Part shown: piece after piece, positions 26,213 to 35,985 of the stretch | How the letters are laid out: every line of letters starts with the position of its first letter | Position numbering within the stretch: the first letter of the stretch is position 1 | Assembly (NCBI RefSeq): GCF_003258595.1 | Contig: NZ_QHHQ01000002.1 | Coordinates: forward strand, 806,001-870,000 | Length of the DNA: 64,000 nt | Source: Acuticoccus sediminis | Lineage (GTDB): Bacteria; Pseudomonadota; Alphaproteobacteria; Rhizobiales; Amorphaceae | Direction of reading: 5' to 3' | Position numbers and translations under genes: made by a program | The notes under the pieces: generated by a model | Databases searched by the model: none | The model's input: the letters and a program-made list of their open reading frames with translations, nothing else | What the model was told of the DNA's origin: nothing

Positions 26213-27179
26213 CGCTCCTCACGGTCGAGAACCTTCAGACCCACTTCTTCACCCGTGACGGGGTGGCGAAGGCGGTGGACGGCGTCTCCTTTACGCTGGA
26301 GCGCGGCGAGATCCTGGGCCTCGTCGGCGAGTCGGGGTCGGGCAAGTCCGTCACCGGCTTCTCGATCCTCGGCCTCGTCGACGAGCCGGGCCGGGTCGTC
26401 GGCGGCAGGATCGTCTTCGACGGGACCGACCTCGTCGCCGAGCCCAGCGCCATCGAGGGGCTGCGCGGCAAGCGCATCGCGATGATCTTCCAGGACCCGA
26501 TGATGACGCTCAATCCGGTGCTCCGGATCGACACGCAGATGGTCGAGACCGTGCTCGCGCACGAGAAGGTGTCGCGCAAGGCCGCTCTCGCCCGCGCGCG
26601 CGAGACGCTGACGGCGGTCGGCATCTCCTCGCCCGACGAACGGCTGAAGTCCTACCCGCACCAGTTCTCCGGCGGCATGCGCCAGCGCGTCGCCATCGCC
26701 ATCGCGCTGCTGCACGAGCCGGACCTCATCATCGCCGACGAGCCGACGACCGCGCTCGACGTGACGATCCAGGCGCAGATCCTCTCCGAGGTGCAGCGCC
26801 TCGCGGCGGACCGGGGCATGTCGCTGATCTGGATCACGCACGACCTCGCCGTCGTCTCCGCGCTCGCCGACCGCATCGCGGTCATGTACGCCGGGCGTAT
26901 CGTCGAGACGGGGCCGACGGCGGGCGTCATCGGCGCGCCCCACCACCCCTATACGCGCGGCCTCATCGCCTCGGTCCCGCACGGCAAGAGGCACGGCGAG
27001 CCGCTCAGCCAGATCGACGGGATGACGCCGGCGCTGACCCGACTGCCCGAGGGCTGCAAGTTCCGCCCGCGCTGTCCGCGCGCGGACGCCGCCTGCACCG
27101 TCGAGCCGCCGCTCGCCGAGCTCAGCCCCGCCCGCACGGTGCGCTGCGTGCACCCCCACCTCTCCGAAAAGGCCGCCGC

Positions 27180-27183
<4 letters not shown>
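26209..27183 (+). CDS. ABC transporter ATP-binding protein, DppD type
   Basis: A 324-residue ATPase. Walker [11 protein letters not shown]-loop [11 protein letters not shown], signature FSGGMRQRV, Walker B IIADEP and the C-terminal cysteine motif [14 protein letters not shown] are all present. The frame is open upstream, but that part overlaps the permease; the ATG at 26209 begins with the conserved [11 protein letters not shown]. It functions as a heterodimer with the next gene product, whose start it overlaps. Confidence 0.93.
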
Positions 27184-28184
<1,001 letters not shown>

Positions 28185-28197
28185 ACAGGAGCCACCA

Positions 28198-29628
28198 ATG
28201 AATTCCGAAAAGATCTGGGACCACGTCGAGGCGAAGCGTCAGGACTACCTCGACCTCTCCGACCGCATCTGGGGAATGCCGGAGATCGCCTACACCGAGT
28301 ACCGCTCCTCCGCCGAGCATACGGCGATGCTGAAGGCGGAAGGCTTCAAGGTGACCGAGAACGCCGCCGGTATCCCGACCGCCGTCTACGGCGAGGCGGG
28401 CGAGGGCGGTCCGATCATCGCAATTCTCGGCGAGTACGACGCATTGCCGGGGCTCAGCCAGGAGGCCGGCATCGCCGAGCCCAGGCCGCTGCCGGGGAGC
28501 GGCAACGGCCACGGCTGCGGCCACAACATGCTGGGCTCGGCCGCGCTCCTCGCCGCCACCGCGCTGAAGAACTGGCTGGAGGAGACCGGGACGCCCGGCC
28601 GCGTGCGCTATTATGGCTGCCCGGCCGAGGAAGGGGGCGCCGCGAAGGCCTTCATGGTCCGCGCAGGCCTCTTCGACGACGTCGACGCCGCGATCACGTG
28701 GCACCCGGCCTCGCTCACCCGGGTGGACGAGGCGCTGAGCCTTGCCAATACGCGCCTCGACTTCACGTTCACCGGCCGTGCCAGCCACGCGGCGGCCGCA
28801 CCCCATCTCGGCCGCTCCGCGCTCGATGCGGTCGAGCTGATGAATGTCGGCGTCAACTACATGCGCGAGCACATGCCCTCGTCGGCACGCATCCACTACG
28901 CCTACATCGACGCCGGTGGCGTCGCCCCGAACGTGGTGCAGGGCAAGGCGAAGGTGCGCTATGCGGTGCGCTCGCTCGACCTTCCGGGCATGAAGGCGCT
29001 CAACGAGCGCGTCATCAAGATCGCCCAGGGTGCGGCGCTGATGACCGAGACGACGGTGGACGTGAAGGTGCTCTCGGCCGTCTCCAACCTCCTCGGCAAC
29101 ACGCCGATGGAGAAGACCATGTATAACAACATGCTGCGCCTCGGCCCGGTGGAGTTCGACGGGGTGGACCGCGAGTACGCCGAGGCGATCCAGGCAACGC
29201 TCAGCGACGAGGACATCACCTCAGACTATCGCCGTTGCGGCGTGCGGCCGTCCGAGACGAAGCCGCTGTGCGACTTCATCGTGCCGCTGGACCAGGTCGG
29301 CGAGCCGATGATCGGCTCGACGGATGTCGGCGACGTCTCCTGGTCGGTGCCGACGGTGCAGGCGCGCGTCGCGACCCACGCGATCGGCACGCCCGGCCAC
29401 TCCTGGCAGATCACGGCGCAGGGCAAGGCCGGTCCGGCGCACAAGGGCCTGGTCTGGGCGGCGAAGGTGATGGCCGGCACGGCGGTCGACCTGATGACGG
29501 AGCCCTCCGCCCTCGAGGCCGCGAAGAAGGACCACGCCGCGCGCGTCGCCAGGACGCCGTACGAGTGCCCGATCCCGACCGACGTCGAGCCGCCGATCCA
29601 GCCCCGCCCGGCCGACCTCGCGGCCTGA
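28198..29628 (+). CDS. M20 family metallopeptidase/amidohydrolase, AbgB-like
   Basis: A 476-residue two-zinc amidohydrolase of the M20D branch. Metal and catalytic residues: C107 and H109 in GHGCGHN, E144-E145 in CPAEEGG, H169 in ITWHP and the late histidine in GTPGHSW. Length and motifs match AbgB, the catalytic subunit of p-aminobenzoyl-glutamate hydrolase, and related N-acyl or indole-acetyl amino-acid hydrolases. AGGAG precedes the ATG. As the last gene of transporter operon B it probably cleaves the imported amide in the cytosol. No AbgA-like partner is nearby. Confidence 0.9.
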   Translation: MNSEKIWDHVEAKRQDYLDLSDRIWGMPEIAYTEYRSSAEHTAMLKAEGFKVTENAAGIPTAVYGEAGEGGPIIAILGEYDALPGLSQEAGIAEPRPLPGSGNGHGCGHNMLGSAALLAATALKNWLEETGTPGRVRYYGCPAEEGGAAKAFMVRAGLFDDVDAAITWHPASLTRVDEALSLANTRLDFTFTGRASHAAAAPHLGRSALDAVELMNVGVNYMREHMPSSARIHYAYIDAGGVAPNVVQGKAKVRYAVRSLDLPGMKALNERVIKIAQGAALMTETTVDVKVLSAVSNLLGNTPMEKTMYNNMLRLGPVEFDGVDREYAEAIQATLSDEDITSDYRRCGVRPSETKPLCDFIVPLDQVGEPMIGSTDVGDVSWSVPTVQARVATHAIGTPGHSWQITAQGKAGPAHKGLVWAAKVMAGTAVDLMTEPSALEAAKKDHAARVARTPYECPIPTDVEPPIQPRPADLAA

Positions 29629-29673
29629 CCCGCGTTCCGGGGCGGGCGCTTCGGACGGGAGCCGCCCGCATAG

Positions 29674-29699
29674 CCCGGCGGTCGGCCTGCGCCGCCGGG
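29674..29699 (+). terminator. Hairpin after the M20 hydrolase gene
   Basis: CCCGGCGG (29674-29681) and CCGCCGGG (29692-29699) form a perfect 8-bp stem with a 10-nt loop, 46 nt beyond the stop. It lies between this operon and a convergent small gene at 29820, so it could stop transcription from either side. No T-tract is present. Confidence 0.45.
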
Positions 29700-29819
29700 T
29701 GTGCGGGGCTGCCTGGGACAAGCGCCGATCACCGTCCCGCCGGCCTTCGGCCCCAATCAGCCTGCGTGGCCGGGACGGCGGGGAAGGGGAGCTGGCGATG
29801 GAGGGGACGGAGCGGCGGT

Positions 29820-30128
29820 CTAGGACCAGCACAGACGCTGGGGCATGACCTCGGAGCGCATCGACCGCAGCGGCAGGGGGACGGGGCTCCACGCGGAGCC
29901 GGCGATGTCCCACGAGGGGGCATCGTGGCGGGCGGTGTCGCGGTGCCGGTCGCCCGGGGCGAAGGCGCCGCAATAGAGCTCGGTGAACCCGGCGGGGTCC
30001 GTCGAACCCCAGAAGCCCGGCCCGGCGGACGGGGTCGCAGCCCGCGCGGTCCCTGGGGATCGCGCGCGGTTCGCCAAGGTGAACGGCGCGAACGCCACCC
30101 AACGGGCGATGTGAGATCGCTTGAACAT
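29820..30128 (-). CDS. Small hypothetical protein, possibly exported
   Basis: I do not recognise this 102-residue protein. Support for a real gene: third codon positions are almost all G or C across the frame, and GGAGG sits five bases before the ATG at 30128. A -10-like TATGAT lies upstream within a perfect palindrome at 30157-30170. The N-terminus is basic then moderately hydrophobic (FKRSHIARWVAFAPF), which might be an export signal. The rest is rich in Trp, Pro and Asp (FWGSTDPAGFTELYCGAF; SWDIAGSAWSPVPLPL). It stands alone between two operons. No function is proposed. Confidence 0.5.
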   Translation of the reverse strand: MFKRSHIARWVAFAPFTLANRARSPGTARAATPSAGPGFWGSTDPAGFTELYCGAFAPGDRHRDTARHDAPSWDIAGSAWSPVPLPLRSMRSEVMPQRLCWS

Positions 30129-30156
30129 CGGCGCCTCCAACATCGTCTACACGCCT

Positions 30157-30170
30157 GATCATACATGATC
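30157..30170. promoter_or_regulatory. Palindrome in the promoter of the small hypothetical gene
   Basis: GATCAT-AC-ATGATC is a perfect inverted repeat 29 bases before the small gene start. On the minus strand it contains TATGAT, a good -10 candidate, so a repressor bound here would block the promoter. Binding is inferred from symmetry alone. Confidence 0.4.
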
Positions 30171-30267
30171 CCCGCGCCGCGGCGAAGGACGGCGCGAACG
30201 GTGTCGCCGGACTGGTAAAGGCGGCCCTTGCTGCCGCCCCCGGTGCGTTCGCCGGACCGGCCCGGCA

Positions 30268-31098
30268 TCAGCGGCGGATCGCGCCGAACGCCTCGATCTG
30301 CGCCTTGATGGCGATCTCCGTCGGCAGGCGCTCCATCGAGCTCGCGCCGTAGAAGCCGTCGCAGGCGGGGACGCGCTCCAGCACGTAGCGGGCGTCTTCC
30401 GGCATCGCGATCGGCCCGCCGTGGCACAGCACCAGGACGTCCGGGCGGACCGCGCGTGCGGCCTCGGCCCACGCCCCGATCCGCGCCACGCAGTCGTCCA
30501 GCGTCAAGGCGGTCTCGGCGCCGATCGCCCCGCCCGTGGTGAGGCCGAGGTGGCAGACGATGATGTCCGCGCCGGCCCGGGTCATCGCGTCCGCGTCATC
30601 CTCGCAGAACACGTACGGGGTGGTCAGCATGTCCTTGGCGTTGGCCCGGGCGACGAGCTCGACCTCATGCGCGAAGCCCATGCCGGTCTCTTCGAGGTTG
30701 GCGCGGAAGACGCCGTCGATGAGGCCGACGGTGGGGAAGTTCTGGATGCCGGCGAACCCCAGCGCCCTCAGCTCGTCGAGGAAATGGTCGGCGATCATGA
30801 ACGGGTCGGTCCCGTTGACGCCGGCGAGCACCGGGGTGGAGCGGACCACCGGCAGCACCTCGCGCGCCATCTCCTTCACGATCTCGTTGGCGTTGCCGTA
30901 GGCGAGGAGCCCGGCCAGCGAGCCGCGCCCGGCCATCCGGTAGCGGCCCGAATTGTAGATCACGATGAGGTCGATGCCGCCGGCCTCCTCGCACCGGGCC
31001 GAGAGGCCCGTGCCGGCGCCGCCGCCGATGATCGGCACGCCCGCCGCCTTCTTGGCGTTGAGGTTGGCGAGGATGGCGGCTCTGGATTGTGGTGCCAC
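30268..31098 (-). CDS. Phosphoenolpyruvate hydrolase-like TIM-barrel protein (Tm-1 C-terminal-domain homologue)
   Basis: A 276-residue TIM-barrel protein. The features are [38 protein letters not shown] (shared by this family, here described by its [17 protein letters not shown] core), [25 protein letters not shown] and LCHGGPI. This family is found with, or fused to, the UPF0261 domain encoded just upstream. The GTG start at 31098 has AAGGA seven bases before it. The enzymatic activity has not been established for most members. Co-occurrence with the Tm-1-like gene suggests a shared reaction on a small molecule. Confidence 0.83.
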   Translation of the reverse strand: MAPQSRAAILANLNAKKAAGVPIIGGGAGTGLSARCEEAGGIDLIVIYNSGRYRMAGRGSLAGLLAYGNANEIVKEMAREVLPVVRSTPVLAGVNGTDPFMIADHFLDELRALGFAGIQNFPTVGLIDGVFRANLEETGMGFAHEVELVARANAKDMLTTPYVFCEDDADAMTRAGADIIVCHLGLTTGGAIGAETALTLDDCVARIGAWAEAARAVRPDVLVLCHGGPIAMPEDARYVLERVPACDGFYGASSMERLPTEIAIKAQIEAFGAIRR

Positions 31099-31108
31099 GG
31101 GTCGATCC

Positions 31109-32305
31109 TTAAGCGAGAAGCGAGTGATAGATGTCGACGACGGCCTCGGCGAAGGCCGGGTCGTTGATATGCAGGTCGAGTTCGACGAGGCGGCGCCGCG
31201 GCCCCGCCACGAAGCCGGCGCGGATCGTCTCGAAGAGCGCCTCGTCCGCCGCCGGGTCGTGGAAGGGCTGGCCGGCGGCGTCGATCGCCGAGACACCCTT
31301 CAGCGGCAGCAGGAAGGCGGTCGGACCGTCCATCCGGTTGAGCCGCTCGACGATGAAGCGGCCGATGTCGCGGCTCTCCCCGGGCGTGGTGCGCATCAGC
31401 GTCACCTGCTCGTTGTGGACGTAGAGGGTCCGGCCCCGGTAGCGCTCCGGGACCGTGTCCATCGCGCCGAAGTTGACCATGTCCACCGCGCCGACGGACC
31501 CGACATAGGGAAGGCGGGTCCGGATCGCCGCGCCGAAGCGGTCGTCTGTACACGGGAAGACGCCGCCGAAGAGGTGGTCGGGGACCTCGGTGGTGGTGAC
31601 ATCGATCATGCCGGTCAGGAAACCCGATTCGGCGAGCTTTTCCATCGACTGGCCGCCGGTGCCGGTGGCGTGGAACACGGCGACGTCGTACTCGGCCTCG
31701 AGCCGCTCGCGGATCCGGGTGACGCACGGGGTGGTGACGCCGAACATCGTCATGCCGACCGCGGGCTTGTCCGCCGCCGATTCGGGCGCCGCGAGCGTCG
31801 CCATGCCGACCGCGGCGTGGACGGCATTGCCGATCACCCGGCGGGACACCCTGTTGAGGCCGGCGATGTCGACAACGGAGTACATCATGGCGATGTCGTT
31901 GGGGCCGACGTAGGGCGCGGTGTTGCCGGAGGCGACGGTGGAGAGCATCAGCTTCGGGACGCCGATCGGAAGGGCCCGCATGGCGTGGGTGACGAGCGCG
32001 GTGTTGCCGCTGCCGCCAAGGCCCATCACGCCGGCGATGTCCTCCCGCGAGGCGAGGAAGCGGGTCAGCGCCTCGGCCATCGCGTTGACCGCTGCGCCGC
32101 GGTCGGTGAGGCCCAGCACGGCCGAAGCGCTGTCCGGGTGGCAGGCGGCGACGGCGGCGGGGCCGAAGTCGGCGGCGGCATGGGTCGCGGTGGTGCTGAC
32201 GTCGACGGTTGTCACGGCGGCGCCCGCCGCTCTGGCGACCGCCGCCGCGTAGTCGAGCTCCGGTCCCTTCGTGTCGAAGGTCCCGATAATGTAGAGTTTA
32301 TTCAT
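31109..32305 (-). CDS. Tm-1-like ATP-binding protein, UPF0261 family
   Basis: A 398-residue UPF0261 protein. It starts with the typical strand [15 protein letters not shown]. The Gly-rich loop [31 protein letters not shown] (core GLGGSGNT) and [11 protein letters not shown]-type segment (here [12 protein letters not shown]) are diagnostic, as are [12 protein letters not shown] and [14 protein letters not shown]. In tomato, the antiviral protein Tm-1 fuses this domain to a TIM-barrel like the one encoded by the next gene. In bacteria the pair is separate and its biochemical role is open. The gene is divergent from an amidase. Confidence 0.9.
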   Translation of the reverse strand: MNKLYIIGTFDTKGPELDYAAAVARAAGAAVTTVDVSTTATHAAADFGPAAVAACHPDSASAVLGLTDRGAAVNAMAEALTRFLASREDIAGVMGLGGSGNTALVTHAMRALPIGVPKLMLSTVASGNTAPYVGPNDIAMMYSVVDIAGLNRVSRRVIGNAVHAAVGMATLAAPESAADKPAVGMTMFGVTTPCVTRIRERLEAEYDVAVFHATGTGGQSMEKLAESGFLTGMIDVTTTEVPDHLFGGVFPCTDDRFGAAIRTRLPYVGSVGAVDMVNFGAMDTVPERYRGRTLYVHNEQVTLMRTTPGESRDIGRFIVERLNRMDGPTAFLLPLKGVSAIDAAGQPFHDPAADEALFETIRAGFVAGPRRRLVELDLHINDPAFAEAVVDIYHSLLA

Positions 32306-32323
32306 TCCTTCCCCCCTCCGCGT

Positions 32324-32337
32324 GGACTTATAGGTCC
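32324..32337. promoter_or_regulatory. Candidate operator between the Tm-1-like gene and the amidase
   Basis: GGACTTATAGGTCC is a 14-bp palindrome with one mismatched pair, 19 bases before the Tm-1-like start codon. It is A+T-rich at its centre within a GC-rich gap (32306-32491). A regulator or a promoter element is plausible; no regulator gene is adjacent. Confidence 0.35.
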
Positions 32338-32491
32338 GGACCGCGTCGGGTGAGTGGTCTTTTCGCCTCTGCCGGCGGCTGGGCCGGCCCCCTGCGGTTC
32401 CGGGCGGTCCGCGCTTGCGGGGTGGCGTCCGGGCCGCGAGACTGGCCCTCCGGAGCGCAATCGGCGCGCTCGGCGATGAGGCTGGCGAGCG

Positions 32492-33907
32492 ATGAGCGAA
32501 CTCTACACCTGGACCGCGAGCGAGACCGCGGCGGCGATCCGCTGCGGGCGCATCTCCAGCGTCGAGGCGACGGAGGCCGCCCTGGCGCGGATGGACGCGG
32601 TCAACGGCGCCATCAACGCCGTCGTCGACCCGCTTCCGGAGGAGGCGATGGAGGCCGCCCGCGCGGCCGACGCCGCGCTCGCCTCAGGCGCTCCCGTCGG
32701 CCCGCTGCACGGCGTCCCGCTGACGGTGAAGATCAACGTCGACTACAAGGGCCGGGCGACAACCAACGGCGTCGTCGCCTTCAAGGACCTCGTCGCGCCG
32801 GACGACGGCTCGGTGGTGCGCAACCTGCGGGCCGGCGGCGCGGTCATCGTCGGCCGCACCAACACGCCGTCCTTCTCGATGCGCTGGTTCACCGAGAACG
32901 ACCTGCACGGTACGACGCTGAACCCGCACGACCCGGCGATCACGCCCGGCGGCTCGTCGGGCGGGGCAGGCGCGGCGCTCGCGGCCGGCATCGGCGCAGT
33001 GGCGCACGGCAACGACCTCGGCGGGTCCGTGCGCTGGCCGGCCTACTGCTGCGGCCTCTACGGGCTGCGGCCGACGTCCGGCATCGTGCCGGCGTACAAT
33101 CCGAGCCTTTCGTCCGAACGGCTGATCGTGTCGCAGATGTCCTCGGTTCAGGGGCCGCTCGCCCGTTCGATGGAGGACATCGCCATCACCCTCGAGGCGC
33201 TCGCCGCGCCCGACCCGCGCGACATCTGGCAGACGCCGCCCGCGCCTGGGTTCGCGACCATCGCCCGCCGGCCCGCCCGTGTCGCGATGCTCGCCGAGAC
33301 GGACACCTGCCCCGTCGCGCCGGAGGTGACGGACGCGATCCGGCGCGCGGGCGCGATCCTCGCCGACGCCGGCTACACGGTGGAGGAGGTCGTGCCACCG
33401 TCCCTGCAGGAGGTGGCCGAGCTCTGGCGGCTGATCCTCGCCAACGAGATCCGCGCCGGGCTCGGGCCGGTGATGATCGAGAACGCGGACTGGCGTACGC
33501 GGCTCTGCATGGACCGCCTCCTCGACGGGGTGCCCGATCTCTCAGGCCGCGACGGTTTCCTCAAGGCCTTCGCCCGCCGCAGCGCCATTCTGCGCCAGTG
33601 GCAGACATTCTTCGCCGACTGGCCGATCGTGCTGACTGCGGTGAGCTGGCAGCTCCCGTTCGCCGCCGGCACCGACCTCGCGGACGGTCTCGACTACGAC
33701 ACCTTCTTCCGCCAGCTCGCTCCCGTCGGCGGCACGCCGATCATCGGCCTTCCCGGTCTCTCGGTGCCGATGGGGTTCGCCGGCACCGCACCGGTCGGCG
33801 TCCAGCTGCTGGCGACGCGCTTCGGCGAGGCGGACCTCCTCGCGGCCGGTGCCGTGCTGGAGCGCGCCAGCGGTCCGGTCGCGCCGGTGGATCCCCGCCC
33901 GGCGTGA
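32492..33907 (+). CDS. Amidase, amidase-signature family
   Basis: A 471-residue amidase with the Ser-cisSer-Lys triad: K80 (LTVKINVD), S155 (GGSSGGAGA) and S179 (DLGGSVRWPA). The spacings of 75 and 24 residues match those of well-studied signature amidases. DLGGSVR followed by PAYCCGLYGLRPT is standard. The enzyme hydrolyses amides to acid plus ammonia in the cytosol. It lies between the Tm-1-like pair, which is divergent, and ABC operon C, which is convergent. The start ATG at 32492 has only a weak GAGG upstream. Confidence 0.92.
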   Translation: MSELYTWTASETAAAIRCGRISSVEATEAALARMDAVNGAINAVVDPLPEEAMEAARAADAALASGAPVGPLHGVPLTVKINVDYKGRATTNGVVAFKDLVAPDDGSVVRNLRAGGAVIVGRTNTPSFSMRWFTENDLHGTTLNPHDPAITPGGSSGGAGAALAAGIGAVAHGNDLGGSVRWPAYCCGLYGLRPTSGIVPAYNPSLSSERLIVSQMSSVQGPLARSMEDIAITLEALAAPDPRDIWQTPPAPGFATIARRPARVAMLAETDTCPVAPEVTDAIRRAGAILADAGYTVEEVVPPSLQEVAELWRLILANEIRAGLGPVMIENADWRTRLCMDRLLDGVPDLSGRDGFLKAFARRSAILRQWQTFFADWPIVLTAVSWQLPFAAGTDLADGLDYDTFFRQLAPVGGTPIIGLPGLSVPMGFAGTAPVGVQLLATRFGEADLLAAGAVLERASGPVAPVDPRPA

Positions 33908-33913
33908 CGGCGC

Positions 33914-34975
33914 TCAGGTCCGGGGCCGAGCGCCGGACGCGCGGGCGAGGACGGCGAGACGTTCGGTCAGCGCCGGAGAGCGCGGCGTCGGCGGTGTCGG
34001 CGGCGCCGCGGGCGTCTCCTCGGCGTAGTGGCAGGCGACCATCGTGCCGCCGAGCGATCGCATGACGGGGCGCTCGTCGCGGCAGCGCAGGTGGGCGATG
34101 GGGCAGCGCGTGTGGAAGGCGCAGCCGCCGGGCGGGGCCATCGCGCTCGGCATGTCGCCCTTGAGGGGCGCATGCGCGGCCACCGCCGGGTCCGGACGCG
34201 GAGCGGCCTCGATGAGGGAGCGCGTGTAGGGATGGCGGGGCGCGGCGAAGAGCGCGTCCACCGGGCCCTCCTCGACGATGCGACCGAGGTACATCACCGC
34301 CACGCGCTCGGCGATCTGGCGCACCACGGCGAGGTCGTGGCTGATGAAGACGTAGGCGATGCCGAACCGCTCCTGCAGGTCCTTCAGGAGGTTGATGATC
34401 TGCGCCTGTACCGAGACGTCGAGCGCCGACACCGCCTCGTCGCACACCACGAGGCGAGGGCGCGTCGCAAGCGCGCGGGCGATGCCGATGCGCTGGCGCT
34501 GGCCGCCGGAGAACTCGTGCGGGTAGCGCCCGGCGTGGAAGGGCTGCAGGCCGACCAGCGCCATGATTTCGTCGACCGCGGCGTCCGCGGCGGCGCCCTC
34601 GGCGACGCCGTGGAGGACGAGGGGCTCGCGGACCGTCTCACGGACCGTCATGCGCGGATTGAGGGAGCCGAACGGGTCCTGGAAGATGATCTGCATGTCC
34701 CGGCGGACCGCGCGCAGGGCCGCGCCCGAGAGCGCCGTGACGTCGCGTCCGTCGAGCGAGACGGTGCCGGAGGTCGGCTCGAGAAGGCGCAGGATCATCC
34801 GCCCGAGCGTGGACTTGCCGCAACCCGATTCGCCGACGAGGGCGAGGGTGGTGCCGGGCGCGATGGCGAGCGAGACGTCCTCCACCGCGCGGACCGTGCC
34901 GACGGTCCGGCGCAGGACGCCGCGCCTTACGGGGAAGTGCTTGGTGAGGCCGTTGACGTCGAGGAGGGCGGTCAT
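33914..34975 (-). CDS. ABC transporter ATP-binding protein, DppF type
   Basis: A 353-residue ATPase: Walker A GESGCGKST, Q-loop IFQDPFGSLNP, signature FSGGQRQRI, Walker B VVCDEA (Ala after the acid) and cysteine motif CAFHTRCPIAHLRC. A proline-rich tail of about 40 residues (AAPPTPPTPRSPALTERL) extends beyond the family norm. It is the last gene of minus-strand operon C and overlaps its DppD-type partner by four bases. Confidence 0.92.
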   Translation of the reverse strand: MTALLDVNGLTKHFPVRRGVLRRTVGTVRAVEDVSLAIAPGTTLALVGESGCGKSTLGRMILRLLEPTSGTVSLDGRDVTALSGAALRAVRRDMQIIFQDPFGSLNPRMTVRETVREPLVLHGVAEGAAADAAVDEIMALVGLQPFHAGRYPHEFSGGQRQRIGIARALATRPRLVVCDEAVSALDVSVQAQIINLLKDLQERFGIAYVFISHDLAVVRQIAERVAVMYLGRIVEEGPVDALFAAPRHPYTRSLIEAAPRPDPAVAAHAPLKGDMPSAMAPPGGCAFHTRCPIAHLRCRDERPVMRSLGGTMVACHYAEETPAAPPTPPTPRSPALTERLAVLARASGARPRT

Positions 34976-35985
34976 GCGCGGGCCTCGATGGGAGCGTGCC
35001 AGCAGGCGACGTCATGGCCGGGTGCGATCGCGACGAGCGGGGGGTCCTCGGCGCGGCACTGGCCGTCGGCGAGCGGGCAGCGGGAGGCGAACCGGCATCC
35101 CTTCAGGGTCCCGTCGAGTCGGGGGACGCTGCCTTCGATGGTGGAGAGCCGGCCCGTCGCGGCGTCGATCCGCGGGACGGCCGCCATCAGGCCGATGGTA
35201 TAGGGGTGCTGCGGATCGGCGAAGAGGGCGGCGGTGGTCGCCCGCTCCACCGCGCGGCCGGCGTACATCACGACAACGCGGTCGCACGACTGCGCGACGA
35301 CGCCGAGGTCGTGGGTGATGAGGATGGTTGCGGCGTTGGTGCGCGCCTTGAGGTCCTCGAATAGCTCCAGGATCTGCGCCTGGATCGTCACGTCGAGGGC
35401 CGTGGTCGGCTCGTCCGCCAGCAGGAGGTCCGGCTCGTTGGCGAGGGCGAGCGCGATCATCACGCGCTGCCGCTGGCCGCCGGAGAGCTGGTGCGGGTAG
35501 TCGTCGACGCGCTTCTCCGGCGAAGGGAGGCGGACGAACTCGAGGAGCTCGATCGCCCGCTCGCGCGCCGCCCGGCCGGTGAGCCCGGCATGGACCTTGA
35601 GGCTCTCGGCGATCTGGTCGCCCAGCGTGTAGACCGGGTTCAGAGAGGTCATCGGCTCCTGAAAGATCATGCCGATGCGGCCGCCGCGCAGCGCGCGCAT
35701 CCGGCGGCGCGGCAGGGCGAGGAGGTCGGTGCCGTCGAAGAGGATCCGCCCGCGCGCGTACCGCCCCGGCGGCTGCGGCACGAGGCGCATGATGGCGAGC
35801 GAGGTGACGGACTTGCCGCAGCCCGACTCGCCGACGATCCCCAGCGTCTCGCCCCGGTCGACGCTGAACGAGACGCCGTCGACCGCGTGATAGGTCGCCC
35901 CCTCCACCTTGAAGTGGACGGCGAGGTCCTCGACCGCCAGCAGGGGCGCTGCGGGGACGGGAGCGGTGTCCGGCGCGAGGCTCAC
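34972..35985 (-). CDS. ABC transporter ATP-binding protein, DppD type
   Basis: A 337-residue ATPase: Walker A GESGCGKSV, Q-loop IFQEPMTSLNP, signature LSGGQRQRV, Walker B LLADEP and cysteine motif CRFASRCPLADGQC. The GTG start at 35985 overlaps the amidohydrolase stop (GTGA). Operon C places this ATPase pair downstream of an amidohydrolase rather than directly after the permeases, so transport and hydrolysis genes are interleaved. Confidence 0.92.
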   Translation of the reverse strand: MSLAPDTAPVPAAPLLAVEDLAVHFKVEGATYHAVDGVSFSVDRGETLGIVGESGCGKSVTSLAIMRLVPQPPGRYARGRILFDGTDLLALPRRRMRALRGGRIGMIFQEPMTSLNPVYTLGDQIAESLKVHAGLTGRAARERAIELLEFVRLPSPEKRVDDYPHQLSGGQRQRVMIALALANEPDLLLADEPTTALDVTIQAQILELFEDLKARTNAATILITHDLGVVAQSCDRVVVMYAGRAVERATTAALFADPQHPYTIGLMAAVPRIDAATGRLSTIEGSVPRLDGTLKGCRFASRCPLADGQCRAEDPPLVAIAPGHDVACWHAPIEARA

